Shown: positions 25,307 to 34,096, numbered from the stretch's first letter. The stretch is DNA of 64,000 bases from CAYHVK01 sp964360255 (GCA_964360255.1 CAYHVK010000006.1:114181-178180), one strand, 5' to 3'. Notes: generated by a model not told the origin, from the letters alone. Program-made: numbers and translations.

Positions 25307-26264
25307 GATCGATCACGACGTCAGTTACGGTTTCACCGTCTTCTGATATCACAACCTCTACGGCGGCAGGTGGTGGGTGTGGATCAAACTTTTCTTTGAG
25401 TTTAACTGCTAGCTCTTCAAGATGTTTAAACTCATCGCCATTACGAAGCTTTAGAGTTTTAGATTTTCCGACTAAGAGATCATCAATAAATTTTTCGAAA
25501 GCATAAAGTGGTCCCGCCACTCGGTGCGAGAGAATGCGAGCGAGTATAAACACCATCAAGAAGAACCCTAAAGCAATCACCGAGAAGGTGATGAAAAAAG
25601 GCGTGAGGAATTTTTTCTCAACCATTGGTGCGGCACCAATGACGAGAGAATCAATTGTGATTTTTAAATACGTGTAGAAGAACACGCCCATAATAGAGAT
25701 AAAACCTACGGAAAGACCGAGAGCTGTGAGAATGTATTTTTTCTGAAAATGTGGGTTCACCCATACTTTTTTGCGACTGTCTTTTTCTGGCCAAAAAATA
25801 TTGCCATCACGAACGAGGCAAATCACGATCATAGCGTAGCCCACCCATTGCACAACATCGGCGACGTTAAAGGCTGGAGTGGTTTTATCCAGAGCTCTTA
25901 AGAGTAAGAAATCGGTGACGGCTCCGGCCATAATACGGTCGAAAACATTGCCCATGATACCGCCGAGAAGAATCGACATACCAAATCGCAAAAGTTTTGC
26001 TGGACGTGAGATGAGATATTGAATCGCCAAATAAATAAAGAAAAGAAATGCTCCGCCTGTTGAAAGAGAAACGACGCGCAGAATGGGAGGAAGATCTGAG
26101 AAGGTTCCAAGCATGGCGCCAGGGTTGTGATGAAGAACAAGGCCGAAAGGTCCCCAGAAAGTGATGCCAGACACCAGGTTGTTCGCAAGAACCTTCGAAA
26201 CTTGATCAATAAAGAGAATCACGAACACAACTATAAAGTGTAGAGCCCAATCTTGGCGCTTCAT
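25287..26264 (-). CDS. lspA: Signal peptidase II (LspA) with C-terminal HAMP-like module
   Basis: This is a 325-residue protein, about twice the family length of about 165. Residues 1-160 are LspA: IDQVSK (about 19-24), NPGAMLG (47-53), GNVFDR with catalytic D109, and FNVAD with catalytic D136, across four membrane helices. LspA cleaves the signal peptides of lipidated prolipoproteins. After a loop, two further helices (about 177-200 and 219-245) lead into RVAGPLYAFEKFIDDL and KLRNGDEFKHLEELAVKL, a HAMP-like linker (about 241-293). The C-terminus is acidic and Pro-rich. The catalytic residues are intact, so the enzyme should work; a signalling attachment to it is unusual. It converges with the exonuclease gene. 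Confidence 0.9.
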   Translation of the reverse strand: MKRQDWALHFIVVFVILFIDQVSKVLANNLVSGITFWGPFGLVLHHNPGAMLGTFSDLPPILRVVSLSTGGAFLFFIYLAIQYLISRPAKLLRFGMSILLGGIMGNVFDRIMAGAVTDFLLLRALDKTTPAFNVADVVQWVGYAMIVICLVRDGNIFWPEKDSRKKVWVNPHFQKKYILTALGLSVGFISIMGVFFYTYLKITIDSLVIGAAPMVEKKFLTPFFITFSVIALGFFLMVFILARILSHRVAGPLYAFEKFIDDLLVGKSKTLKLRNGDEFKHLEELAVKLKEKFDPHPPPAAVEVVISEDGETVTDVVIDPTKPSQ

Positions 26265-26340
26265 TGATGTGTTTACCCCGTAAAAATCAAATTGGTTTCA
26301 AAACGCAGTGCAATAGTCATTCTGACTTTTATATTTTTGA

Positions 26341-27807
26341 ATGACAATAAAACTTATGATGAAAAAGTTTTTTACGCTTGCAGTTGTAGCTCAGATTCTC
26401 GCGACATCGACCTTCGTGCAGGCCCAAGATCCAAAAGAAGAAGCGCAAAAAAAGAAACTCAACCAAGCTATCGAAGCTATGGTTAAGCGCAGTCGAATCC
26501 CTGTAGAGCGTTTGGGTATTGTTGTTGGCCTCTCTGGAGACACCGAAGATTCTATTTATAATCTCAATGGCAAAAAGAAAATGATTCCCGCATCGGTCAC
26601 AAAAATCATGACAGCAGCCACAGCTTTAGAAAAATTGCCCCTCGGGTACAAATTCACCACCACCTTAAGTTCTAGCGGCTCTGTCAGCGGCAATACGCTG
26701 AAGGGTGATCTGTATTTGCGCGGCGGTGGTGATGCAGGTTTTGTTTCTGAATCAATGTGGTTCTTGGTGAATAACTTTACCCGCAATCAAATTACGACAA
26801 TTGAGGGTGATATTGCCGTTGATGATTCGTTTTTTGATACGGTTAGGTTCGATCCAGGCAGAGACCCCGCACGTAATGATGAGCCTTACGATGCTCCTAT
26901 TGGTGCAATGAGCTTTAACTGGTCGGCGGTCAGTATCTTTGCGCGTCCGGCAGCAGAGGCGGGTCAGCCGGCTAAAATATTTTTAGATCCTGATACTTCT
27001 TACTTGCGCGTCGTCAATAAATCTAAAACCGTAAAAGGTAATCGCAACAGTATTGCATTCTCGCGCCGCCCTTCAACGGACAAGAATTTTATCGAAGAGA
27101 TTTACGTCTCTGGAGAAATCGGTGTCGAAAGCGCTGAAGTGAATGATTATCGCAGTATCACGCAGCCTGAAATTTGGGCCGGTTACAATTTAAAAGAATT
27201 TCTCAGGCAACGCGGAATCACTGTCACAGGAAAAATCAAAGTGGGTAAGGCCCCGACCAGCGCAAAAACTTTAGCTGAAGTGAAAAGTAAGCCAGTGGCT
27301 GATCAAGTCCGTGATATGATGAAGTACTCAAATAACTTCGTAGCAGAGACACTAACTAAAAATTTATCTGTGTATGCTGGGACATCTCCTGGGACGATGC
27401 CTGGTGGTCTCGAGATTATCAAAAAGCATTTACGTGACATTGGTCTCACAGATTTTGAAATCACTTCGCCATCGGGTCTTTCTCGCCGCAATCTTTTTTT
27501 GCCGAATGATATTTTTAAAGTTCTCTCTCACGTGAAGCAGAATTTTAAAATCTACCCCGAGTTTGTATCAGCCTTCCCAATTATGGGAGTGGACGGAACT
27601 TTAAAGAAAAAGCGCACTGATACTCCAGCTTACGCGCGCGTTCGTGCAAAAACTGGTTTTCTCACTGGCGTTGCTTCTTTAGCTGGTTATGTGGGTCGCT
27701 CTGATGAACAAACCGTGACCTTCGTATTTCTCTACAATGGGGACTATAAAGAATCAGCTCGCGCCCGCGATTTGTTCGACCAAATTCTTGATCGTGTAGC
27801 TCAGTAA
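26341..27807 (+). CDS. dacB: D-alanyl-D-alanine carboxypeptidase/endopeptidase (PBP4, DacB)
   Basis: This is a 488-residue periplasmic protein of the S13 family. The signal peptide ends near VQAQ (about 29). The true start may be one of the Met at 26356 or 26359, since the first ATG has no ribosome site. Active-site motifs are S85-V-T-K88 in PASVTKIM, the Ser-x-Asn motif in KYSNNFVAE, and KTG in VRAKTGFLTG. The enzyme trims pentapeptides and cuts 4-3 crosslinks in peptidoglycan. In Bdellovibrio, enzymes of this family are known to round up prey cells, but housekeeping copies exist too and cannot be told apart here. It is divergent from lspA and followed by a transglycosylase gene. Confidence 0.9.
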   Translation: MTIKLMMKKFFTLAVVAQILATSTFVQAQDPKEEAQKKKLNQAIEAMVKRSRIPVERLGIVVGLSGDTEDSIYNLNGKKKMIPASVTKIMTAATALEKLPLGYKFTTTLSSSGSVSGNTLKGDLYLRGGGDAGFVSESMWFLVNNFTRNQITTIEGDIAVDDSFFDTVRFDPGRDPARNDEPYDAPIGAMSFNWSAVSIFARPAAEAGQPAKIFLDPDTSYLRVVNKSKTVKGNRNSIAFSRRPSTDKNFIEEIYVSGEIGVESAEVNDYRSITQPEIWAGYNLKEFLRQRGITVTGKIKVGKAPTSAKTLAEVKSKPVADQVRDMMKYSNNFVAETLTKNLSVYAGTSPGTMPGGLEIIKKHLRDIGLTDFEITSPSGLSRRNLFLPNDIFKVLSHVKQNFKIYPEFVSAFPIMGVDGTLKKKRTDTPAYARVRAKTGFLTGVASLAGYVGRSDEQTVTFVFLYNGDYKESARARDLFDQILDRVAQ

Positions 27808-27828
27808 TAAGTGACTCTAGGAGAGTAA

Positions 27829-29466
27829 ATGAAACGTAAATATTTTTTTGGCTTAATCGCATTAACTTCGGCGCTGGCCTTCGCGGCTTTCAGCCAAGAT
27901 GACGGGCCAGCCAAAAAAGAATTGAGTGTGCCAACAGCTGAGCAGAATCCAATGCAGAGGGGTTTAGAAATTCAAGAGTCTCCAGGTAAACCTCACTTAC
28001 AAGAAGAGGTCGTAGATAAAGGTGAGCCCACAGATTCGGAAGCTGAAGAAGCGGTGGCGCCGAATCCAAACGAGAAAGAGCGAAAATGGCAGGCGCCAAA
28101 TTACGCCAAGCAATTAGAATCTGCACAAAAGCCTCTAGGCTATGATGCTGAAACTTTCGCGATTCCACCGGGTTTAAAAGATCGTGTTCAATTTTGGCTC
28201 GATATTTATACCAAATACACAACTGACCAAGGTGTTTTACACGACAGCCTTCACGTCGGCGTTGTTTATGAGCCTGTTGATTTCACAAGTATTCAGAAAA
28301 ATGTCGGCCTGAGCGAGAGAGAAAAATCAAAAGCTCGCCGTAAAATGGTTGAAGATAAGAAGAAAGAAATCAAAGAGCGTTTGTTAGCACTCGAGAAAAT
28401 ATCGGCCACCGAAGGCTTTGATGCGAAAACTTTAACTGGTGAAGATCTTCGCTATTGGCAGATGTTTGAAAAGATAGATGAAGACAAGAAATTCAAAGCT
28501 TCCAGCGAAAAGGGCCGTCTGCGCTTTCAGCTTGGGCAAAAAGATCGCTTCATTCAAGGTATCTACTACTCAGGCCGTTATCTTACAGAGATGGAGAAAA
28601 TCTATACTGAAGCTGGTCTGCCCATCGAACTCACTCGTCTTCCATTCGTTGAGAGTTCATTTAACGTAAAAGCTCGCTCACGCGTTGGAGCCAGTGGTAT
28701 CTGGCAGTTTATGCGTTACACAGGTAAGAAGTTTATGCGCATCCATTCAAGCGCTGACGAACGTAATGATCCGCTTCGTGCGACTCGTGCAGCGGCTCGT
28801 TTATTAAAGCTCAATTACAATATGCTTCAGAAATGGCCATTAGCCGTAACGGGATACAACCACGGGCCGGCCGGAGTGGCTCGCATGGTGGAGAAGTTCA
28901 AGACAGATGATATTTCATCTTTAGTTGATGAGCGTCATAAGCGTTTCGGTTTTGCTTCGGCGAATTTCTACGCCAGCTTCTTGGCGGCCGTTCATGCTGA
29001 AAAAGATGCAGCTAAATATTTCGGTGATGTTTACTGGGATGGAACAGTTCCGGCGAGCGAAATTAAGCCGAAGAATAAAGTGAATCGCCGAATGCTTCTT
29101 GGTTGGTTTGATGGCAACGAGACTAAGGCGCGTGATTTGAATCCGCACTTAACTCGTACATTCTGGTCGGGCTACGGCTCGCTTACACAGAAAGATTTTA
29201 TTCGCGTGCCGAATAATAAGTATAAACTGGCCCTCGCAGAAATCGAAAAGCCGCCGCAAATTAAAGCGGGCCGCTCAAGCGGTTCAGGCAAAGCCGAGGG
29301 TAAGGGCACTGAGAATTATGTGATTGGCCAAGGCGAAACTCTCAGCGAGATCGCGAACCAATTAGGTATTAGCATCAATCGCTTGATGGATATGAATGAT
29401 ATTGAGAATCCGCGCCGCATTCGCGCTGGTCAGAAGATATTAGTTCCGAGAATGGGCGCTGAGTAA
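27829..29466 (+). CDS. mltD: Membrane-bound lytic murein transglycosylase, MltD-like, with LysM
   Basis: This is a 545-residue exported protein (signal peptide about 1-22). It has an acidic, Pro-rich stretch (about 25-95), a helical region, then the lytic transglycosylase domain (about 250-365) with catalytic E275 in LPFVESSF and the family motifs SRVGASGIWQFM and GYNHGPAGV. A single LysM peptidoglycan-binding domain closes the protein (about 493-541: YVIGQGETLSEIANQLG). MltD proteins cleave the glycan strand with formation of anhydro-MurNAc. No lipobox is visible, unlike E. coli MltD. It lies 21 bases after dacB behind TAGGAGAG, so the two peptidoglycan hydrolases form an operon. Confidence 0.9.
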   Translation: MKRKYFFGLIALTSALAFAAFSQDDGPAKKELSVPTAEQNPMQRGLEIQESPGKPHLQEEVVDKGEPTDSEAEEAVAPNPNEKERKWQAPNYAKQLESAQKPLGYDAETFAIPPGLKDRVQFWLDIYTKYTTDQGVLHDSLHVGVVYEPVDFTSIQKNVGLSEREKSKARRKMVEDKKKEIKERLLALEKISATEGFDAKTLTGEDLRYWQMFEKIDEDKKFKASSEKGRLRFQLGQKDRFIQGIYYSGRYLTEMEKIYTEAGLPIELTRLPFVESSFNVKARSRVGASGIWQFMRYTGKKFMRIHSSADERNDPLRATRAAARLLKLNYNMLQKWPLAVTGYNHGPAGVARMVEKFKTDDISSLVDERHKRFGFASANFYASFLAAVHAEKDAAKYFGDVYWDGTVPASEIKPKNKVNRRMLLGWFDGNETKARDLNPHLTRTFWSGYGSLTQKDFIRVPNNKYKLALAEIEKPPQIKAGRSSGSGKAEGKGTENYVIGQGETLSEIANQLGISINRLMDMNDIENPRRIRAGQKILVPRMGAE

Positions 29467-29472
29467 GCGCCC
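29454..29472. terminator. Hairpin across the stop codon of mltD
   Basis: The stem GGGCGCT (29454-29460) / AGCGCCC (29466-29472) has a 5-base loop GAGTA, and the TAA stop (29464-29466) lies in loop and stem. It separates two convergent genes without spare DNA. There is no U-run, so intrinsic termination is doubtful and it may instead protect the 3' end. Confidence 0.45.
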
Positions 29473-29960
29473 TACTGAGTCACCTGTGTACCAGTGCCAC
29501 GATAAAATGAAACAGCTTTGCCGTCGATGGCATCTTCGAACATTCCTTCCGCTTCAACAGTGACATCTAAAACAAAGTCATCGTCTTCAGGCAGCTTATC
29601 GACGTAAATTCCATCATAAGCTTCGCAGGCTGATTGCGGTGGGCATGTGATCTCTCGGGCTAAATCAAACTGATAAATACCACGAGTCACTTGGCCGTTT
29701 TTGCTCCCGATAACTGTGAATTTGAAAGTCTGAACCTTCAGTACATGGGGAGAATTATTCGTCATCGTATAATTGAATTTATACCACAGGCCCTCAACGA
29801 GAGCTTTATCGCCATTATCATCGATAACAGTCAGATCTGCGTTCACCGTGAGAGGGTTTTTCTCGGGAGTGAACTTCACCTGCGAAGAATAATCAGCCGA
29901 GAAAGCGTACTGAGCAGAAAGCATAACTACGATAGCGCAAACATACATAAGACGATTCAC
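29472..29960 (-). CDS. Secreted protein of unknown function
   Basis: This is a 162-residue protein with a signal peptide (about 1-21, ending YAFSA) and a beta-rich mature part (VKFTPEKNPLTVNADLTVIDD, FNYTMTNNSPHVLKVQTFKF). The alternating strands and the TNNSPHVLKV phrase suggest an immunoglobulin-like periplasmic fold. Two Cys (CPPQSAC) may form a disulfide. No family was recognised. A ribosome site GGAGGAA precedes the ATG. Confidence 0.7.
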   Translation of the reverse strand: MNRLMYVCAIVVMLSAQYAFSADYSSQVKFTPEKNPLTVNADLTVIDDNGDKALVEGLWYKFNYTMTNNSPHVLKVQTFKFTVIGSKNGQVTRGIYQFDLAREITCPPQSACEAYDGIYVDKLPEDDDFVLDVTVEAEGMFEDAIDGKAVSFYRGTGTQVTQ

Positions 29961-30106
29961 TTGAATTCCTCCGTTACAAAACTAAGGCCATAATAATGGG
30001 TGTGGATGGCCTCTCAAAGCAGCACCTGAAATTGTCAGTTTAAAATGATATTGCTGAAGCGCGCGCGGCGCACATTTGATGAAATCTTCAATTGACTGGA
30101 CGTGTT

Positions 30107-30643
30107 CTAGTTCAGATTGCTCACTTGGGCAATATACGGAAGATGGCGGTACTTATTATTATAATCAAGGCCGTAACCTACAACGAAATCATTTGGAATT
30201 TTGAATCCAACAAGATCAAGTTTGCAGTCCACTTTTTTAGCATCCGGTTTATGGAGCAAACTCACCGAAGTTACGCTTGCAGGTTTGCGGATCTCTATAA
30301 GTTTTTGGATGTAGTTCATTGTAAGGCCGGTATCAACGATGTCTTCAACAAGAAGAACATGTTTACCTTCAAGAGATGTGTTGATATCCATAGTGAGTTT
30401 CACTTCGCCAGAGCTTTTTGAGCCGCCCGCGTAGCTTGAAAGACCGATAAATTCACAAACCATTTCGGCTTCAACTTTGCGAATCAGATCTGAGAAAAAG
30501 ATAAAAGAACCTTTTAAAATGCAGATCGCGACAACCTGTTTTTTACGAAACTTATCAGTCAGGGTTTCGCCCATTTCAGCGATGCGTTTTTGGATTTCTT
30601 TTTCTGAAATAAGGGTGCTCAGCTCTAGTCTTTCCATAGACAT
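30107..30643 (-). CDS. hpt: Hypoxanthine phosphoribosyltransferase
   Basis: This is a 178-residue type I phosphoribosyltransferase. The PRPP-binding loop is VLLVEDIVDTGLTM (about 96-109, with the acidic pair E100 D101), preceded by CILKGSFIFFSDL and followed by the purine-binding aromatic region (KIPNDFVVGYGLDYNNKYR). It salvages hypoxanthine and guanine to IMP and GMP. The start could be either of two Met two codons apart. Nucleotide salvage beside tdk on the same strand suits a predator that takes up host nucleotides, but both genes are also common in free-living bacteria. Confidence 0.95.
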   Translation of the reverse strand: MSMERLELSTLISEKEIQKRIAEMGETLTDKFRKKQVVAICILKGSFIFFSDLIRKVEAEMVCEFIGLSSYAGGSKSSGEVKLTMDINTSLEGKHVLLVEDIVDTGLTMNYIQKLIEIRKPASVTSVSLLHKPDAKKVDCKLDLVGFKIPNDFVVGYGLDYNNKYRHLPYIAQVSNLN

Positions 30644-30703
30644 CTAGTTCTGACAAAAAGCCCTAAGGGTGGCAAGCGAATTTAGGCAAGTTTTAGGAAT
30701 GGC

Positions 30704-31348
30704 CTACGGCGAAACGTGCGCAGGCTCTGTATTTTCGGTAGTTTTCAGGCTTGGGGCCGATTTTGGCAAACGCAGACTGAGTTCCGGGTCGAAGTGACGA
30801 CGGCAACGAGCCTCATAAGAGTCCGTTGAGCCGAGTAAGAACTGCTCTTGCGCAGCCACCATTCTCTGAGTGCGAGTGGCTGGAGAGCCGCAAACCATAC
30901 AGATGGCATACTGCTTATGAATCACTTCGGCCACTGCTAGAATTCGCGGCATGGGGCCAAAGGGTTCGCCCTTCCAGTCTGTATCTAATCCAGCCACAAG
31001 AACTCGTTTGCCGGCATCAGCTAGAAGCTGAGCCACTCGAACGATCTCTTCATCAAAAAACTGTGCTTCATCAATGCCGATGAGCTCAGTTGAGGGCTCA
31101 ACTTTACGTAAAATTTCAGCTGATGAAGACACGTTAATAGCTGGAAAGCGTGTCTTATTGTGCGAAGCCACTTCGTGTATGGCATAGCGAGTATCAACGA
31201 TAGGTTTAAAAACTTGAAAGCGAAGTTTAGCGATTTCTGCTCGACGAAGCTGTGTAATAAGCGCTTCGGTTTTACCGCTGAACATGCAGCCGCTGATGAC
31301 TTCAATAATGCCTGGACGTGAAAAATATGGTGAATGCAAATCGTTCAT
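30704..31348 (-). CDS. tdk: Thymidine kinase
   Basis: This is a 214-residue protein when started at the ATG with ribosome site GAGGGA; the longer frame to 31423 has no such site. It is a type II thymidine kinase: P-loop SGCMFSGKTEAL near the N-terminus, the DEAQFF motif with the catalytic Glu, the thymidine-binding region AGLDTDWKGEPFG, and a zinc site with the Cys of CMVCG and a later Cys in ARCRRHF. It phosphorylates thymidine for salvage. The last 25 residues are polar and disordered. It lies 60 bases upstream of hpt on the same strand. Confidence 0.95.
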   Translation of the reverse strand: MNDLHSPYFSRPGIIEVISGCMFSGKTEALITQLRRAEIAKLRFQVFKPIVDTRYAIHEVASHNKTRFPAINVSSSAEILRKVEPSTELIGIDEAQFFDEEIVRVAQLLADAGKRVLVAGLDTDWKGEPFGPMPRILAVAEVIHKQYAICMVCGSPATRTQRMVAAQEQFLLGSTDSYEARCRRHFDPELSLRLPKSAPSLKTTENTEPAHVSP

Positions 31349-31397
31349 AAGAATCCCTCGGGCACCCATTCTAGAGAACAATAAATTTAAGTTGCAA

Positions 31398-32387
31398 CTA
31401 TTTTGGTTGAATAAAAAGCGCAAATTCAGAAGTGCTGTTTTTAAAGGCAGCAGAAGTCATGATGGAGAGCGGCGTACTGCCAAAAATCTGGATATCTTCT
31501 TGACGAAGCGCTTGGTGCGGAAGAAGGCCGACTACAACTAGGGTTGAGCCACGTGGAATTGTGTATTTTCCGTTAAAATTGATACTCGAAACTTTTTCTG
31601 AGTTTGGATCCCAAAGAGCAATTTGGCTGACCACATCAAACTCAATATCTTGCTCGCCAATATTCAGAGTTGAAAGGTCCATAATCATGCCAGTGCCGCC
31701 CGAAGCTTGCGGTTGAAATGACAGTTCAATTTTTCGCCCGGCTTGAGCGGGGCGAGTGGTGCCACCTGGTAACGGTCGAATTCCCGCTCCCAGAGAAGAA
31801 ACACTGGGCTGACTTAAGATAACAAATGAGTATGTATTGCCCGAGCGATCTAAAATCTGATTTTCAGCAGCGAGTTGTTCGGCTACGAGGCGAGGGATTT
31901 CAATAAATTGAACGCTTAAACTTTTAATACGAGTGGCAGGGGCCGCGGCTGCAGGAGCCACCTCTGCCGGTGGGGCGCTTTCAGCGGTAACTTCTTGCGT
32001 GCCTGTAGTTTCAATGATCTGGCTTTCACCTGTGGGTGTAGGGGCTTGAGCGGCAACTGGTTCATTGTCTTGCGGAACGGGTGAGCCGCCAGCGCTTTGA
32101 GTGGCGACAAAACCGGTTGGACTCTCTGGGGTCGCATCAGGGGCCACCATATTTTGTTGAGCGATTTCAAGCTGCTGAGCCACTTCTTTTTTCTGAGCGG
32201 TGTAAATTCCTGAGCCGAGTGCGATGACAATAATAACGACGATTCCCACTTGAAAGACCGTGCTTTGAGCTAGCTTTTTTACTTTAGATTCAGCCGCTGG
32301 CTTGAAGTTATCCACGTCCAAACCACAGTTGGCGCAGTATCGGTCTTTAGGCTGAGAAAATCCGCAGCGCGGGCAATCCATCATCAT
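31398..32387 (-). CDS. Zinc-ribbon, single-pass membrane protein with secretin-like C-terminal segment
   Basis: This is a 329-residue protein if started at the first of three adjacent ATGs. A zinc ribbon opens it (CPRCG, then CANCG, about 4-22). One membrane helix (about 46-66) is followed by an Ala/Pro/Thr-rich linker (about 85-175) and a C-terminal beta-rich domain (about 180-329). The end reads IPRGSTLVVVGLLPHQAL and IQIFGSTPLSIMTSAAF. This resembles the end of a secretin core, where a GGL motif is followed by a lip sequence. No N-terminal secretin modules are present, so the likeness may be superficial. The gene is divergent from mraZ. Confidence 0.7.
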   Translation of the reverse strand: MMMDCPRCGFSQPKDRYCANCGLDVDNFKPAAESKVKKLAQSTVFQVGIVVIIVIALGSGIYTAQKKEVAQQLEIAQQNMVAPDATPESPTGFVATQSAGGSPVPQDNEPVAAQAPTPTGESQIIETTGTQEVTAESAPPAEVAPAAAAPATRIKSLSVQFIEIPRLVAEQLAAENQILDRSGNTYSFVILSQPSVSSLGAGIRPLPGGTTRPAQAGRKIELSFQPQASGGTGMIMDLSTLNIGEQDIEFDVVSQIALWDPNSEKVSSINFNGKYTIPRGSTLVVVGLLPHQALRQEDIQIFGSTPLSIMTSAAFKNSTSEFALFIQPK

Positions 32388-32467
32388 AGGTAGAAATATC
32401 GTAACAAGCTCCGGCACGAGGTCCAATAAGAGTTTGTTGCTATTGACGCGGCTCGCGAATTCAGTCA

Positions 32468-32493
32468 AAGTGGAAATAAGTGGAGAAAAGTGG
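32468..32493 (+). promoter_or_regulatory. Putative MraZ operator: three direct repeats upstream of mraZ
   Basis: AAGTGG occurs at 32468, 32478 and 32488, exactly 10 bases apart, each followed by A. MraZ of E. coli binds TGGGN repeats with 5-base spacers upstream of its own gene, and Mycoplasma MraZ uses AAAGTG-type repeats. The period, orientation and place (about 130 bases before mraZ) agree with autoregulation of the dcw operon. The assignment is inferred. Confidence 0.7.
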
Positions 32494-32618
32494 AATCTAA
32501 GCGAATCGTCAGCTTAAGATTCATCAGCTTCACCGGAGTCCATGGATGGGCTTCGTTTTTTCACATCTCGTATAAAAACGAGTGAAATAGGTCAGGATGA
32601 CCGAGGCAGATCAGATCA

Positions 32619-33098
32619 ATGGTAGATAAATTTCGTGGTCGTTTTTCGGTAAAATTAGATCCCAAAGGTCGTATGGCTTTGCCAACACGTTTGCGTGATT
32701 GTTTTGCTGAGAACAAAGACATCGTGATCACGAACAGTCTCTTCAAAGGTCTTCCGTTTCTTGATGTTTATCCTCAGAAAAAATGGCAACAGCTCGAGAA
32801 ACAAATCGATGCTCTGCCTGAGTTTCGCCCTGAAGTTCAGGCCTTTCAAAGATTTTATCTTGCGAGCGGCACGCCAGTAGAAATGGACGCGCAAGGGAGA
32901 TTTCTCGTCCCTTACGATCTTCGTAGCTATGGCAAATTGAAATCCGACATCGTGATCGTCGGAATGGGCGATCGTTTTGAAATTTGGGATTCTTCGCAAT
33001 GGAATAAAGTTTTCTCTGAATTCAAAAAAGACTTTGATTCAATCACTCACGTACTGGCAGATTTATCCGATGCTTCAGCCGCGAAGGGTAAAAAATAA
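32619..33098 (+). CDS. mraZ: Transcriptional regulator MraZ
   Basis: This is a 159-residue protein with two tandem SpoVT/AbrB-like DNA-binding halves. The DxxxR motifs are KLDPKGRMALP (about 12-22) and EMDAQGRFLVP (about 88-98). MraZ forms a ring and binds short direct repeats in front of the dcw operon. A triple repeat is found about 130 bases upstream. It is the first gene of the cluster and overlaps rsmH by one base. Between repeats and gene lies a hairpin with a 5-base inner stem, CTCGT (32567-32571) / ACGAG (32578-32582). Confidence 0.95.
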   Translation: MVDKFRGRFSVKLDPKGRMALPTRLRDCFAENKDIVITNSLFKGLPFLDVYPQKKWQQLEKQIDALPEFRPEVQAFQRFYLASGTPVEMDAQGRFLVPYDLRSYGKLKSDIVIVGMGDRFEIWDSSQWNKVFSEFKKDFDSITHVLADLSDASAAKGKK

Positions 33099-34048
33099 TG
33101 GCCAAACCACTACGTAAAAATAAAGCTGCACACTTACCGGTTCTCTTAAAAGATGTCGTCGAGGGAGTTGGCGCGCTTGAGAAACTCGATGGTTACTACA
33201 TCGACGGTACATTCGGTCGCGGTGGTCATGCTAAAGCTGTGCTCGATAAATATCCCAAGATCAAAATGATTGGTCTCGATTGCGATCATGAAGCGGTTGA
33301 GTATGCGCAAACTCATTTTGCTGATGAGGCGGCAGCGGGGCGTTTTGAAATTATTCGCAAAAACTTCTCTGATTTTTCTGAAGCCTTAGCGGGGCGCCCA
33401 CTCTCTGGGATTCTATTAGATTTAGGCGTGAGTTCCCCACAACTCGACGAAGGTCATAGGGGTTTTAGTTTCATGCGCGATGGCCCTCTTGATATGCGTA
33501 TGGATCAATCACAAGCTGAAACTGCGGCAGAGATCGTCAACACTTGGGGAGAAATTGATCTCATCACACTTTTTAAAGAGTATGGCGAAATCTATAAGCC
33601 GACTAAAGTCGTGTCGCGAATTTTAGAGCGTCGAGAAGAGCAACCCTTCAAAACTACTGGCGAACTAGCTGAGCTGATTGAAAGAACTGATGGTTGGAAG
33701 CAAAAAGGTTATCACCCAGCGACGAACTATTTTATGGCGCTGAGAATTCGCGTCAATGATGAGCTTGGGCGTTTGCAAAAAGTGATACCTGAAATATTTG
33801 AAAAATTAATTCCGGGCGGGAGAATTTTAGTGATTACATTTCATTCTCTCGAAGATAGAATTGTTAAAGAGTTATTTCGCGAATTTGAAGACACGAAGCA
33901 GGGTCTTCGCGTGAATAAAAATGTAATCCAAGCGGATTGGGCTGAGAAAAAGCAAAATCCACGAGCTCGAAGTGCCAAACTCAGAATTTTTGAGAAGGGC
34001 GCCGTAAAAGAAAAGAAACGTAGAGATCGAGAGAATTACATTAAATAA
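33098..34048 (+). CDS. rsmH: 16S rRNA C1402 N4-methyltransferase RsmH (MraW)
   Basis: This is a 316-residue SAM-dependent methyltransferase. The opening HLPVLLKDVVEGV, the SAM motif DGTFGRGGHAKAVL, LGLDCDHEA, the motif GILLDLGVSSPQLDE, and the C-terminal FHSLEDRIVKELFRE with NPRARSAKLRIFEK are all present. It modifies C1402 in the decoding centre of 16S rRNA. It normally follows mraZ in dcw clusters, as here. A 10-pair hairpin follows its stop before ftsL. Confidence 0.95.
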   Translation: MAKPLRKNKAAHLPVLLKDVVEGVGALEKLDGYYIDGTFGRGGHAKAVLDKYPKIKMIGLDCDHEAVEYAQTHFADEAAAGRFEIIRKNFSDFSEALAGRPLSGILLDLGVSSPQLDEGHRGFSFMRDGPLDMRMDQSQAETAAEIVNTWGEIDLITLFKEYGEIYKPTKVVSRILERREEQPFKTTGELAELIERTDGWKQKGYHPATNYFMALRIRVNDELGRLQKVIPEIFEKLIPGGRILVITFHSLEDRIVKELFREFEDTKQGLRVNKNVIQADWAEKKQNPRARSAKLRIFEKGAVKEKKRRDRENYIK

Positions 34049-34053
34049 AAGAA

Positions 34054-34076
34054 CGCGAACACAGGATGTGTTTGCG
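34054..34076 (+). other. RNA hairpin between rsmH and ftsL
   Basis: CGCGAACACA (34054-34063), loop GGA, then TGTGTTTGCG (34067-34076) gives a 10-pair stem with one G-U wobble. It has no U-run, so it is unlikely to terminate. It could be a processing site or stabilise the downstream message. Confidence 0.5.
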
Positions 34077-34096
34077 AAATAACTAGGGGAAGCAAC

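Noticed and set aside
27890..28222. A 110-residue minus-strand frame opposite mltD.
   Set aside because: It is fully within the coding sequence of a clear transglycosylase and shows no independent gene features.
26341..29466. DacB and MltD as prey-specific enzymes of predation.
   Set aside because: The residues that mark prey-rounding variants cannot be judged without alignment; they are reported as general peptidoglycan hydrolases.
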